A stretch of 8,413 nucleotides of DNA from a bacterium (GCA_028696285.1 JAQVHJ010000081.1:1-8413), one strand, 5' to 3'. Positions 1-5,684 are shown, counted from the stretch's first letter. The notes: generated by a model not told the origin, from the sequence alone. Numbers and translations are program-made.

Positions 1-1
1 C

Positions 2-301
2 TTATTATCGGGTGAGATTGAATGTGAAAATGTTTTATCAGAAAGCGATTCGGGAACAGGATACTGGTTCAAAACAGGCATAATTTATAATTTAACAGAT
101 ATTTTCGGGTTTGGCTTAGCTTTCGGGAAAAGTTACGGAGAGGTAACAATCCTTGATACGGATGGTGATGCGGGAGGGAGTATCTTTTCATTTTTTGTTT
201 ATTATCGTTTAAATTCAAAGAGAGATTGCTTCGCTAATTACGTTATTTTGTTTGCAAACGATTGTATGTCATTGCGTTATCGAGACAAAGTCGAGATCTA
301 G
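2..301 (+). CDS. C-terminal fragment of a beta-barrel-like protein with repeat-derived tail
   Basis: The frame is open from the window edge to a TAG at 299-301, giving 99 visible residues; the N-terminus lies outside the window. Residues about 22-70 alternate polar and hydrophobic residues with many glycines and aromatics (for example TGYWFKTGIIYNL, GFGLAFGKSYG, SIFSFFVYYRL), as in outer-membrane beta-strands. The last strand-like segment is SIFSFFVYYRL; from residue 75 the sequence is the translation of a dispersed repeat that has a second copy at 692-811. The last 25 residues and the stop are therefore probably not ancestral. Membrane localisation is inferred from composition only and no named family is recognised. 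A weak terminator-like hairpin follows at 550-573, about 250 bases downstream and beyond two repeat elements. Confidence 0.55.
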   Translation, partial: LLSGEIECENVLSESDSGTGYWFKTGIIYNLTDIFGFGLAFGKSYGEVTILDTDGDAGGSIFSFFVYYRLNSKRDCFANYVILFANDCMSLRYRDKVEI

Positions 302-346
302 CAAGCGTAGCGATGCGTCGGCGGAACGAAGTGAAGCGTGGCAATC
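224..346 (+). repeat. CATTGCG-family dispersed repeat, copy 1
   Basis: This stretch matches 692-811 almost base for base from TGCTTCGCTAAT through GTCATTGCGTTATCGAGAC to GAAGCGTGGCAATC. It runs from GATTGCTTCG to GGCAATC, so its ends are partly inverted. It resembles the widespread repeats that read CATTGCGAG...GAAGCAATC. It overlaps the 3' end of the upstream gene and supplies its stop codon. A diverged inverted copy is at 1333-1392 and a shortened inverted copy at 5995-6043. Confidence 0.85.
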
Positions 347-353
347 CTGAATT

Positions 354-496
354 GTGATTCGTGATCCGAAATGTAATATGAAATAAACATTACATTAAAA
401 TTACTTTATTTTATATTTGGAATAAATTGAACTCAGCAAAATCATCTTCGACATTCACACCCACCATTGAAATGGTGGGCTAAAAGCGTTCTATCC
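354..496 (+). repeat. Two-hairpin dispersed element, copy A
   Basis: It begins with two GTGATNN heptamers (354-367), followed by hairpin 1 (ATGTAAT 371-377 / ATTACAT 389-395, 11-base loop), an AT-rich spacer containing AATAAATTGAACT, and hairpin 2 (460-479, CCCACCAT/ATGGTGGG with loop TGAA), then GGCTAAAAGCGTT and TATCC. Copy B at 2393-2540 has the same order and spacing, and a partial relative lies at 2271-2360. There is no coding potential. Function is unknown; a mobile hairpin element or structured RNA are both possible. Confidence 0.75.
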
Positions 497-549
497 CTCC
501 GGAAAGATTTCCTCAGGAAATCTCAGTAAGAGATTCAAGTTTGAGTTTG

Positions 550-573
550 CTCCCCTAATCGGGGAGTCTTTTT
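550..573 (+). terminator. Possible intrinsic terminator
   Basis: A 6-bp GC-rich stem (CTCCCC 550-555 / GGGGAG 561-566, loop TAATC) is followed by TCTTTTT. It has the right form and orientation for a Rho-independent terminator. It may be the original terminator of the gene ending at 301, separated from it by later repeat insertions, or just another repeat hairpin. Confidence 0.4.
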
Positions 574-691
574 ATATGACGTCTCGAACTCCATACTCGA
601 ACTCGAACTGATTTATACTGTTGACCGTTCACCGTTGACCTTCGTTTGCTTGCAGCCGCTTCGCAATGACAGTGTACCACGTGGGGTACAC

Positions 692-811
692 TGCTTCGCT
701 AATACCGTAATTTTATTTGCAAACGATTGTATGTCATTGCGTTATCGAGACAAAGTCGAGATCTAGCAAGCGTAGCGATGCGTCAGCGGAACGAAGTGAA
801 GCGTGGCAATC
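692..811 (+). repeat. CATTGCG-family dispersed repeat, copy 2
   Basis: Near-identical to 224-346 in the same orientation; differences include CGTCAGCGG versus CGTCGGCGG and small changes near CTAATACCG. It is preceded by an 8-bp hairpin (AGTGTACC 671-678 / GGTACACT 685-692) and by GCTTCGCAATGAC (658-670), an inverted end-like fragment of the same family. The unit is therefore composite. Confidence 0.85.
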
Positions 812-857
812 TACCTAGGTGTTATAAATAATTAAACAATTTATTGTTCTTATGTAA

Positions 858-971
858 GTAGGCCCGGGTTTTAACCCGGGTAATAATGACCAGAAAAATA
901 TCCGGGCTTCAGCCCTTGTTTTAGTCCGATTAATCGGACTTTGGAATCCATATCAGGAATAAATTCCTGAT
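858..971 (+). repeat. Cluster of REP-like hairpins with GTAG lead
   Basis: GTAG (858-861) leads into the palindrome CCCGGGTTTTAACCCGGG (863-880). Three more stems follow: GGGCT/AGCCC (904-915), the perfect palindrome AGTCCGATTAATCGGACT (923-940), and ATCAGGAAT/ATTCCTGAT (952-971). A GTAG or GGAG tetranucleotide 5' of an imperfect palindrome is the hallmark of REP sequences mobilised by TnpA-REP (RAYT) tyrosine transposases. No transposase is in this window, so that link is inference. Confidence 0.65.
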
Positions 972-987
972 TGTTTGTTATTCAGTA

Positions 988-1170
988 TACCGTGGTTAAA
1001 ACCACGGCCTACAAACATATTTAGAATAAATTCAACTATTATATACCGTGGTTAAAACCACGGCCTACGGACATATTTAGAATAAACTCAACTATTATAT
1101 ACCGTGGTTAAAACCACGGCCTACAAGCATATTTAGAATAAATTCAACTATTATATACCGTGGTTAAAAC
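988..1170 (-). repeat. 56-bp tandem array of GTAG-type REP hairpins
   Basis: The hairpin CCGTGGTTAAAACCACGG starts at 990, 1046, 1102 and 1158, an exact 56-bp period. Each of the first three is followed by CCTAC, which on the minus strand gives GTAG before the stem. The spacer is AT-rich (CATATTTAGAATAAATTCAAC). The fourth hairpin is cut at GGTTAAAAC (1170) and then runs into unrelated sequence. Units differ at only a few bases, so the expansion looks recent. Confidence 0.85.
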
Positions 1171-1332
1171 TATACTCAACCAATACATTAAAAATAAATC
1201 CATTAATTTTTCTGGATAATTTACAAACCTCCCAACATTCCAGCAATTAAATAGATTATTGCAACATTGCAACGGCTGTCCCCTATTTTCGAAATCGGGA
1301 TGAACCGTGATACGGAAGATAAATACCAAATA

Positions 1333-1392
1333 CGTGATTGATGCATAGCATCTGCTTGGTAAATCTCGGCTTTGTCTCGATAACGCAATGAC
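1333..1392 (-). repeat. CATTGCG-family repeat, diverged inverted copy
   Basis: AAATCTCGGCTTTGTCTCG followed by ATAACGCAATGAC (1361-1392) is the reverse complement of the core of copies 1 and 2. The bases before it (GATGCATAGCATCTGCTTGG) align loosely with the rest of that element. It runs directly into the heptamer array at 1397. Confidence 0.65.
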
Positions 1393-1396
1393 TATT

Positions 1397-1491
1397 ACCG
1401 TTGACCATTGACCGTTTACCGTTTACCGTTTACCGTTTACCGTTTACCGTTGACCGTTTACCGTTGACCGTTTACCGTTCACCGTTTACCG
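1397..1491 (+). repeat. ACCGTTN heptamer array, 13 units
   Basis: Thirteen consecutive 7-bp units (ACCGTTT, ACCGTTG, ACCGTTC, once ACCATTG) run without any slippage from 1397 to 1487, followed by ACCG. The seventh base varies most. The array ends 50 bases upstream of the -35 box of the next gene and has ACCGTT on that gene's coding strand. It is reminiscent of the heptanucleotide STRR repeats described in cyanobacteria, but the motif differs. Confidence 0.9.
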
Positions 1492-1541
1492 GAACAGAGC
1501 TCTGAAATACATGGTTTTGGAGTTTGTATTATAAAAAACAC

Positions 1542-1570
1542 TTGATTTTTAAGGATTTTTATGGTATAAA
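1542..1570 (+). promoter_or_regulatory. Sigma70-type promoter of the small outer-membrane protein gene
   Basis: TTGATT (1542-1547), a 17-bp spacer and TATAAA (1565-1570). Transcription would start near 1577, giving a leader of about 25 bases. Spacing and both boxes are close to consensus. Confidence 0.75.
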
Positions 1571-1600
1571 TTATAAGTAATGTTAAAAAAGGAGAAGCAG

Positions 1601-2170
1601 ATGAAAAAATTTGCATTCTTATTTGCACTAATTTTAGTTTTGGGATTATCGGCGTTTGCCGGTAAGAGTGACTGGTATGTGGAAGCCGATTATTTTTCAC
1701 ACCAGTTCCAGATCAGGCCGGGTGATTATTTTGATGAATCTAATTCCGGTTTTGGGTGGTATTATGCAGGATATGATTTTGACGGACAGTGGGAGCTTGG
1801 CGTCTCCTATTTTGAATGGTCCGCAGAACTGGTTATGAGTTCTACCTTCTCACATCAGGTAGACTTGTATCCGGGAGTATTCTATATTCAGTATAAGCCG
1901 GTATCCTCAAAGAATGCTGACTGGGAACCGATTCTTGGGATTGGATATGGTTCTGCAAATGTGGTCTGGAGAAATATTGACAAGACCAATTCCGGCTGGA
2001 ACTACATGGAAAGCCACAGGTACGATGTCTTTGCCTGGACCCTTGGCGTCAGATATTTCTTCAACAATAATTGGGCATTGAATCTCAGATATATCCGCCA
2101 TGAAATCGATATACCTTACGGCCATATACTTGGCGCAGGGTATAACATCGGTGTCACCTACAAGTTCTAA
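1601..2170 (+). CDS. Small outer-membrane beta-barrel protein
   Basis: This encodes 189 residues. I start it at ATG 1601 because AAGGAG (1589-1594) sits six bases upstream; the in-frame ATG at 1580 has no ribosome site and would precede the signal peptide. Residues 1-20 form a typical Sec signal peptide (KK, a hydrophobic core, then AFA before G21), so the mature protein is exported. The rest is an alternating beta-strand pattern rich in Tyr, Trp and Gly (WYVEADYF, GWYYAGYDF, WELGVSYFEW, LGIGYGSANVVW, WALNLRYIRHEI). It ends in GVTYKF, with the terminal Phe expected of a BAM-recognised barrel. The size suits an 8-stranded OmpW/OmpX-like barrel, but I do not recognise a specific family. It is monocistronic: own promoter at 1542, strong terminator at 2194. 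Its role could be structural or small-solute related and is unknown. Confidence 0.85.
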   Translation: MKKFAFLFALILVLGLSAFAGKSDWYVEADYFSHQFQIRPGDYFDESNSGFGWYYAGYDFDGQWELGVSYFEWSAELVMSSTFSHQVDLYPGVFYIQYKPVSSKNADWEPILGIGYGSANVVWRNIDKTNSGWNYMESHRYDVFAWTLGVRYFFNNNWALNLRYIRHEIDIPYGHILGAGYNIGVTYKF

Positions 2171-2193
2171 GTTAGAAGAATAATTAAAGAGAT

Positions 2194-2226
2194 AAAAGGG
2201 GTAAAGAAATTTACCCCTTTTTTTTT
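2194..2226 (+). terminator. Strong intrinsic terminator
   Basis: A perfect 12-bp stem (AAAAGGGGTAAA 2194-2205 / TTTACCCCTTTT 2210-2221) with a GAAA tetraloop, followed by T to 2226. It lies 24 bases after the stop of the outer-membrane protein gene. The A-tract on the left could also let it act on minus-strand transcripts. Confidence 0.92.
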
Positions 2227-2270
2227 GTAAAAGAAAAGGTGTCAAACGATGAGTTATGACATGTCTTCAC

Positions 2271-2360
2271 GCATTACATATATATTTTTTAAAAAGCATA
2301 TATTTATCTGAACTTCGCGCATATTATTTTGTCATTCTCTCCCCGGTCTTAAGACCGGGG
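2271..2360 (+). repeat. Two-hairpin element, partial third member with a different stem
   Basis: GCATTACAT (2271-2279), an AT-rich spacer and TCTGAACTTCGCG, then the perfect palindrome CCCCGGTCTTAAGACCGGGG (2341-2360). The CATTACAT box lies about 70 bases before the stem, as in copies A and B, but the stem sequence is unrelated to their CCCACCAT stem. The upstream half of hairpin 1 is not conserved. Confidence 0.55.
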
Positions 2361-2392
2361 TTACTAACCATCGACTCCTGAAGGATGAAAAT

Positions 2393-2540
2393 GTGATTCG
2401 TGATTAGTGATTCGAAATGTAATATGAAATAAGCATTACATAAATAATATTTAAAATTTTTAAATTATTCTGAACTTCGCGAGATCATTTTTTTGTATTC
2501 AGACCCACCATTGAACTGGTGGGCTAAAAGTGTTTTATCC
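2393..2540 (+). repeat. Two-hairpin dispersed element, copy B
   Basis: Three GTGATNN heptamers (2393-2413), hairpin 1 (ATGTAAT 2417-2423 / ATTACAT 2435-2441), a spacer with TTCTGAACTTCGCG, hairpin 2 (CCCACCA 2504-2510 / TGGTGGG 2517-2523), then GCTAAAAGTGTTTTATCC. It matches copy A (354-496) in order and spacing, but has one extra heptamer at the left end and many changes in the AT-rich spacer. Confidence 0.75.
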
Positions 2541-2690
2541 ATAAAATCAAACTCTGTATGATTTTCAGTAATCAGTTTGAGTAATCAGTAAGAGAAAAAG
2601 ATCTTATATCTAATGAGCTCTGTTTATTCTATTGTATTATATTTTTACCATCCATTCCCTTCCGTTCCCTGTAAAAAAAATCATTAAGAA

Positions 2691-3062
2691 GGGCGAACGC
2701 CGTTCGCCTATACAATTTATTGGTTTGGAAATTATGTTATTATTGAGTACTGTTGATATATTAAGTAAATATGATACGGGCGAACGCCGTTCGCCTGTAC
2801 AATTTATTGGTTTGAAAATTATGTTATTATTGAGTACTGTTGATGTATTAAGTAAATATGATACGGGCGAACGCCGTTCGCCCCTACAGTTTGTATCAAA
2901 TGTTTGCAATACAAATCTTTCGGTTCACGAATCACGGATTACGCATCACGATTATTGTTGGCCGTTCGCCTATACAATTTATTGGTTTGAAAATTATGTT
3001 ATTATTGAGTACTGTTGATGTATTAAGTAAATATGATACGGGCGAACGCCGTTCGCCCCTAC
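2691..3062 (-). repeat. 87-bp tandem array of GGGCGAAC REP hairpins
   Basis: The palindrome GGGCGAACGCCGTTCGCC begins at 2691, 2778 and 2865, an exact 87-bp period, and again at 3040; a half copy lacking the left arm starts at 2961. The spacer (CAATTTATTGGTTTG... to ATATGATAC) is nearly identical between units. At 2865-2887 and 3040-3062 the hairpin is followed by CCCTAC, that is GTAG on the minus strand before the stem, as in RAYT-type REPs. The section 2888-2960 is a different tail inserted between units. Homologous flanks recur at 5754-5840 and 6322-6408. Confidence 0.85.
2922..2949 (-). repeat. GTGANNC heptamer array, 4 units
   Basis: On the plus strand: GGTTCAC, GAATCAC, GGATTAC, GCATCAC, four strict 7-bp units. 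On the minus strand they read GTGATGC, GTAATCC, GTGATTC, GTGAACC. The same motif type is at 6192-6219 and, inverted, at the left ends of the two-hairpin elements. Confidence 0.75.
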
Positions 3063-3128
3063 AATGTGTATTAAATGATTATAATACAAATATTATTGTT
3101 GACCGTTCACTATTGATTGTTTTAATAC

Positions 3129-3157
3129 TTGACATAATCTTTTTTTAATGTTAAAAT
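3129..3157 (+). promoter_or_regulatory. Sigma70-type promoter of the nitroreductase-cyclase operon
   Basis: Consensus TTGACA (3129-3134), 17-bp spacer rich in T, and TAAAAT (3152-3157). Transcription would start near 3164, leaving a leader of only about 16 bases with GGAG at 3170-3173. Confidence 0.75.
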
Positions 3158-3179
3158 TAATTAGAAATTGGAGAAATGT

Positions 3180-3923
3180 ATGAGGAAGAGATTATTAAAT
3201 TTGATTATTTCTATATTCAGTATAATTTTAATTATTTTTATTTCATTTCAGGTTTTTGGTGAGAAGGAAAAGCCTAAGGAAGAGAATGCAATTATTAAAG
3301 AGATTCCACTTCCGGAACCTAAAATGAAGGGGGAAGTTTCCATAGAAGAAGTATTATCAAAAAGACGTTCTATTCGAAGTTATACAAATGAAAATTTAAA
3401 ATTAGAAGAGATATCCCAGATTCTGTGGGCAGCGTATGGAATTACAGAGAAGAAGGATAAGCCTGACCGGCTTCGGGGCGGTTTTCGTACTGCGCCTTCT
3501 GCGGGAGCTACTTATCCATTAGATATTTATTTAATTGCAGGAGAAATAGAATCATTAGCCCCGGGTATTTATAAATATGACAGTTCAAGCCATTCACTTC
3601 TTCTTATGGAGGAAGGAGATAAACGGACCCAGTTATTCCTTACTTGTCTTCAGCCCTGGGTAAAGAGCGCGCCTGCTTCAATTATTTATACAGCGAAATG
3701 GGATAGAATCACATCAAAGTACGGGGATCGCGGAACTGAAAGATATGTATATCTTGAAGTCGGTCATTCAGCTCAGAATGTTTATTTGCAAGCGACAGCC
3801 TTAGGCCTAGGAACAGTAGCGGTAGGAGCGTTTAATGATAAAAAGCTTAAAGACTTTCTATCCTTGGAAGAAGGGGAGGATCCTTTATATATAATGCCAT
3901 TAGGGAAGAAGAAGGATGAATAA
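3180..3923 (+). CDS. Membrane-anchored SagB-type nitroreductase-family flavoprotein
   Basis: 247 residues from ATG 3180, chosen because GGAG (3170-3173) is six bases upstream; a TTG at 3168 is in frame but overlaps that site. Residues 5-27 are a single hydrophobic segment after MRKR, so the catalytic part is probably anchored outside the cytoplasm. A charged linker (28-52) follows. The nitroreductase domain spans about 53-242, with the N-terminal FMN-phosphate motif RRSIRSY (62-68), the SagB/ThcOx signature RTAPSAGATYPLDIY (103-117), VKSAPASII (161-169), EVGHSAQNVYLQATALGLG (193-211) and MPLG near the end. Family members are FMN-dependent oxidoreductases; SagB proteins dehydrogenate azolines in peptide natural products, but no cyclodehydratase or precursor gene is near, so the substrate is unknown. 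It overlaps the next gene by 8 bases and is probably co-transcribed with it. Confidence 0.88.
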   Translation: MRKRLLNLIISIFSIILIIFISFQVFGEKEKPKEENAIIKEIPLPEPKMKGEVSIEEVLSKRRSIRSYTNENLKLEEISQILWAAYGITEKKDKPDRLRGGFRTAPSAGATYPLDIYLIAGEIESLAPGIYKYDSSSHSLLLMEEGDKRTQLFLTCLQPWVKSAPASIIYTAKWDRITSKYGDRGTERYVYLEVGHSAQNVYLQATALGLGTVAVGAFNDKKLKDFLSLEEGEDPLYIMPLGKKKDE

Positions 3924-4620
3924 AAAGAGCAGGCCGCACGGCCCGAATTTCATAAGGAATCTTGTTCTCATATTAGCAATATTTAGTGTGATTCTTCATT
4001 TACTGAATTTCGGCTGGCAATTGTGGCTTCTTTCAATCCCACCAAGATTCATTAATATTCTTCCGCATTTAAGCGCAATTCTTTTAATTGTTTTGATTGC
4101 ATTGTATATTGTTTACAAGATCAACGATGTCTCGAAGCAATTATATTCCCTGACGATTACTGATGAACTTACAAAGCTCAATAATTCAAGGAAGTTTGAC
4201 CAGGATTGGGAATATCTTTTAGAACATTATAAAAGATACAATGAAATATTTTGTCTTGCCTTCATTGATATTAATAATTTTAAAAATTATAACGATCATT
4301 TCGGGCATCAGGCGGGAGATATTCTTTTGCGAGAATTCGGGAAGTTGCTTGTTGAGAATGTCAGGAAGACAGATATCTGTTACCGATACGGAGGAGATGA
4401 ATTCATAATTATTTTTTCTAAAACCCGGATAAATAAGATAAAGACCGTTGCGGACAGAATAATTAAGGAATTCAAGGGCCGTGGCTTTAAGAATGTCGGA
4501 TTATCAATGGGTGTATCTCAGATAAAAGAAGAAGATACGAAAGAAATGATAATAAAAAGGGCGGATAATTTAATGTATATTGCGAAGAATAAGGGGGGGG
4601 GTTATTTATTGGAGTCTTAA
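3916..4620 (+). CDS. Membrane diguanylate cyclase (GGDEF protein)
   Basis: 234 residues; makes cyclic di-GMP from two GTP. Two membrane segments (about 13-31 and 48-68) are joined by a short loop and there is no recognisable sensor domain. The GGDEF domain covers about 75-230: TDELTKLNN (82-90), FIDINNFKNYNDHFGH (116-131) with the metal-binding Asp118, the intact active-site GGDEF at 159-163, and an intact product-inhibition I-site RKTD (150-153) five residues before it. The protein is therefore predicted active and feedback inhibited. Start ATG 3916 lies within the last codons of the nitroreductase gene, with AGGGAAG (3902-3908) upstream, which suggests translational coupling. The C-terminus is odd: a run of nine G (4593-4601) encodes GGG where the family usually has GRN, followed by only YLLES. 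The stop overlaps the stop of the convergent gene. Confidence 0.92.
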   Translation: MNKKSRPHGPNFIRNLVLILAIFSVILHLLNFGWQLWLLSIPPRFINILPHLSAILLIVLIALYIVYKINDVSKQLYSLTITDELTKLNNSRKFDQDWEYLLEHYKRYNEIFCLAFIDINNFKNYNDHFGHQAGDILLREFGKLLVENVRKTDICYRYGGDEFIIIFSKTRINKIKTVADRIIKEFKGRGFKNVGLSMGVSQIKEEDTKEMIIKRADNLMYIAKNKGGGYLLES

Positions 4621-5573
4621 CGTTTTTGTGTAAGATCAATTGTAATATACGTATCCAGCATTTCAAACTTACCGATTGAACAAATATCAGCGAAGGGACA
4701 ATCTGGAGCTTTGGTGCATATTTCAGATTCTCTTCCCACAGAACATCCGTATTTAGACAAGATCCATAAATACACCTGAAATTCTATTGGAGTAATATTT
4801 AACTCTTCTTTACATGCCAAGCCGACATCATTCCAGTAATCTGATATCAGGTTATCCAGATCAACATGGATTGAATTTAATTTTCCGGTAATTGCTCCGG
4901 TTAGAAATGTTGTGCGTATTATATGCGCCCCGACCGGCATCGGGATATTTTCAAGGTTATTAATCTCGAATAATGCATTTCTCCTCATTCTTGCCAGCCA
5001 AATCTCTACCTTACGCTGTTTATGATATTCAGGAAAAGCAGAAGCATACGGGGCTCGGGTAAAAGCTTTTAATACTTCCAATCCGTCATATTTATAGTTC
5101 TCAAATAATTTCTGTATATTCCCGTCAAAATCATTCAGTGCATTTGCCATGTTTAACCAGATTTCGAGGTCATTCTCCCTTAGCGACCGCCGGTCAACTG
5201 ATTTTAATTTGCCGATGCTCCAGTGTTTAAGTACAAGTTTATTGATGAATAAGCCGAAACTGCGTAAATCCTCTTCGATCTTTTCAGGTTCGTGTTTCAC
5301 GACTTCCTTCGTGTCAAATACATATTTTGTATCTTTATCTTCAAATGTTTCACGAGCAGAAGCCCATAACCTCTCTTCCTTCCGGAGATATGCGATTGCA
5401 GATACCAATGAAAGATAAATTAAATGGTCATTTTCTCCCTTTGTTAAACCTTCAGGAACAATATCTTCCGGAAGATTCTGAAATTCAAAAAGGTTCTGTT
5501 CATTTAAGCTTTTAACCAACCTCCTTAATACCTCGACTCCACGCTGAACATCTTCCTTAACTTCGAGATCCAT
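4617..5573 (-). CDS. Uncharacterised protein, HhH-GPD/endonuclease III-like with putative Fe-S cluster loop
   Basis: 318 residues, mostly helical, without signal peptide or membrane segment, so cytoplasmic. Start ATG at 5571-5573 has GGAG (complement of 5582-5585) eight bases upstream. The C-terminal part carries four cysteines, C277, C286, C292 and C298, in a CTKAPDCPFADIC context that resembles the iron-sulfur cluster loop of endonuclease III-like glycosylases, although the spacing differs from the classical C-x6-C-x2-C-x5-C. Residues 211-230 (IPMPVGAHIIRTTFLTGAIT) resemble the hairpin-to-catalytic-loop region of HhH-GPD proteins, but the usual VDTH-type Asp is Gly215 here, so glycosylase chemistry is doubtful. 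DHLIYLSLVSAIAYLRKEERLWASARETF (49-77, seen as one helical block) looks like a nucleoside- or base-salvage relative. A DNA repair, RNA-base or regulatory role are all possible. It is monocistronic, with its own promoter at 5599-5627. Confidence 0.6.
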   Translation of the reverse strand: MDLEVKEDVQRGVEVLRRLVKSLNEQNLFEFQNLPEDIVPEGLTKGENDHLIYLSLVSAIAYLRKEERLWASARETFEDKDTKYVFDTKEVVKHEPEKIEEDLRSFGLFINKLVLKHWSIGKLKSVDRRSLRENDLEIWLNMANALNDFDGNIQKLFENYKYDGLEVLKAFTRAPYASAFPEYHKQRKVEIWLARMRRNALFEINNLENIPMPVGAHIIRTTFLTGAITGKLNSIHVDLDNLISDYWNDVGLACKEELNITPIEFQVYLWILSKYGCSVGRESEICTKAPDCPFADICSIGKFEMLDTYITIDLTQKR

Positions 5574-5598
5574 GTATTCATCTCCAATTTATGTTTAT

Positions 5599-5627
5599 AT
5601 TATAGCATAAGAAAAAAAATAAATCAA
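5599..5627 (-). promoter_or_regulatory. Sigma70-type promoter of the minus-strand Fe-S-loop gene
   Basis: Read on the minus strand: TTGATT (complement of 5622-5627), a 17-bp spacer and perfect TATAAT (complement of 5599-5604). The leader is about 20-25 bases. The -35 box lies nine bases from the heptamer array at 5636. Confidence 0.85.
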
Positions 5628-5635
5628 GGGGGATT

Positions 5636-5684
5636 GGTAAACGGTGAATGGTAAACGGTAAACGGTGAACGGTGAACGGTGAAT
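5636..5684 (-). repeat. ACCGTTN heptamer array, 7 units, pointing to the minus-strand gene
   Basis: On the plus strand: seven strict units GGTAAAC, GGTGAAT, GGTAAAC, GGTAAAC, GGTGAAC, GGTGAAC, GGTGAAT. On the minus strand this is the ACCGTTN/ACCATTC motif. It is the only array of this type on the minus strand and lies just upstream of the only minus-strand promoter. Confidence 0.9.

Larger units (their letters stand above)
302..1541. other. Non-coding repeat island 1
   Basis: About 1.24 kb without a credible gene. In order it holds the end of CATTGCG copy 1, a two-hairpin element (354-496), a hairpin at 505-523 (AGATTTCC/GGAAATCT), a terminator-like hairpin (550-573), a short hexamer-like stretch of CTCGAA (about 582-609), two ACCGTTN heptamers (624-640), a hairpin at 671-692 (AGTGTACC/GGTACACT), CATTGCG copy 2 (692-811), a REP-hairpin cluster (858-971), the 56-bp tandem array (988-1170), about 160 bases with nothing recognisable (1171-1332), a diverged inverted CATTGCG copy (1333-1392) and a long heptamer array (1397-1491). 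Confidence 0.8.
2227..3128. other. Non-coding repeat island 2
   Basis: About 0.9 kb without a credible gene. It holds a partial two-hairpin element ending in a CCCCGGTC palindrome (2271-2360), the full copy B (2393-2540), an AT-rich stretch with the direct repeat AGTAATCAGT (about 2565-2590), the 87-bp REP tandem array and its partial repeat (2691-3062), a GRNTCAC heptamer array (2922-2949) and a short GACCGTTCAC remnant (3103-3112) just before the next promoter. Open frames here translate the hairpin as GERRSP and are artefacts. Confidence 0.8.

Noticed and set aside
858..971. A riboswitch or tRNA in the hairpin cluster
   Set aside because: The stems are independent simple palindromes with no cloverleaf or known aptamer core, and there is no gene directly downstream.
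1144..1329. Minus-strand 61-residue frame with several cysteines and aromatics
   Set aside because: No ribosome site or promoter seen, it begins in repeat-rich sequence, ends in the 56-bp array and matches no family I recognise. A decayed gene remnant is possible but unsupported.
1907..2245. Minus-strand frame antisense to the outer-membrane protein gene
   Set aside because: A shadow frame that starts in the terminator; the plus-strand gene has signal peptide, ribosome site and promoter.
2691..3062. CRISPR array
   Set aside because: The repeated units include the spacers: whole 87-bp units are near-identical, so there are no unique spacers, and no cas genes are present. The same holds for the 56-bp array.
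2632..3148. Open frames on both strands containing repeated TGERRSPVQFIGL-type sequence
   Set aside because: They are translations of the 87-bp REP tandem array; no ribosome site, and frames exist on both strands because the hairpin is palindromic.
3180..3923. A thiazole/oxazole-modified peptide gene cluster suggested by the SagB-type domain
   Set aside because: No YcaO cyclodehydratase, SagC-like partner, precursor peptide or transporter in the flanks.
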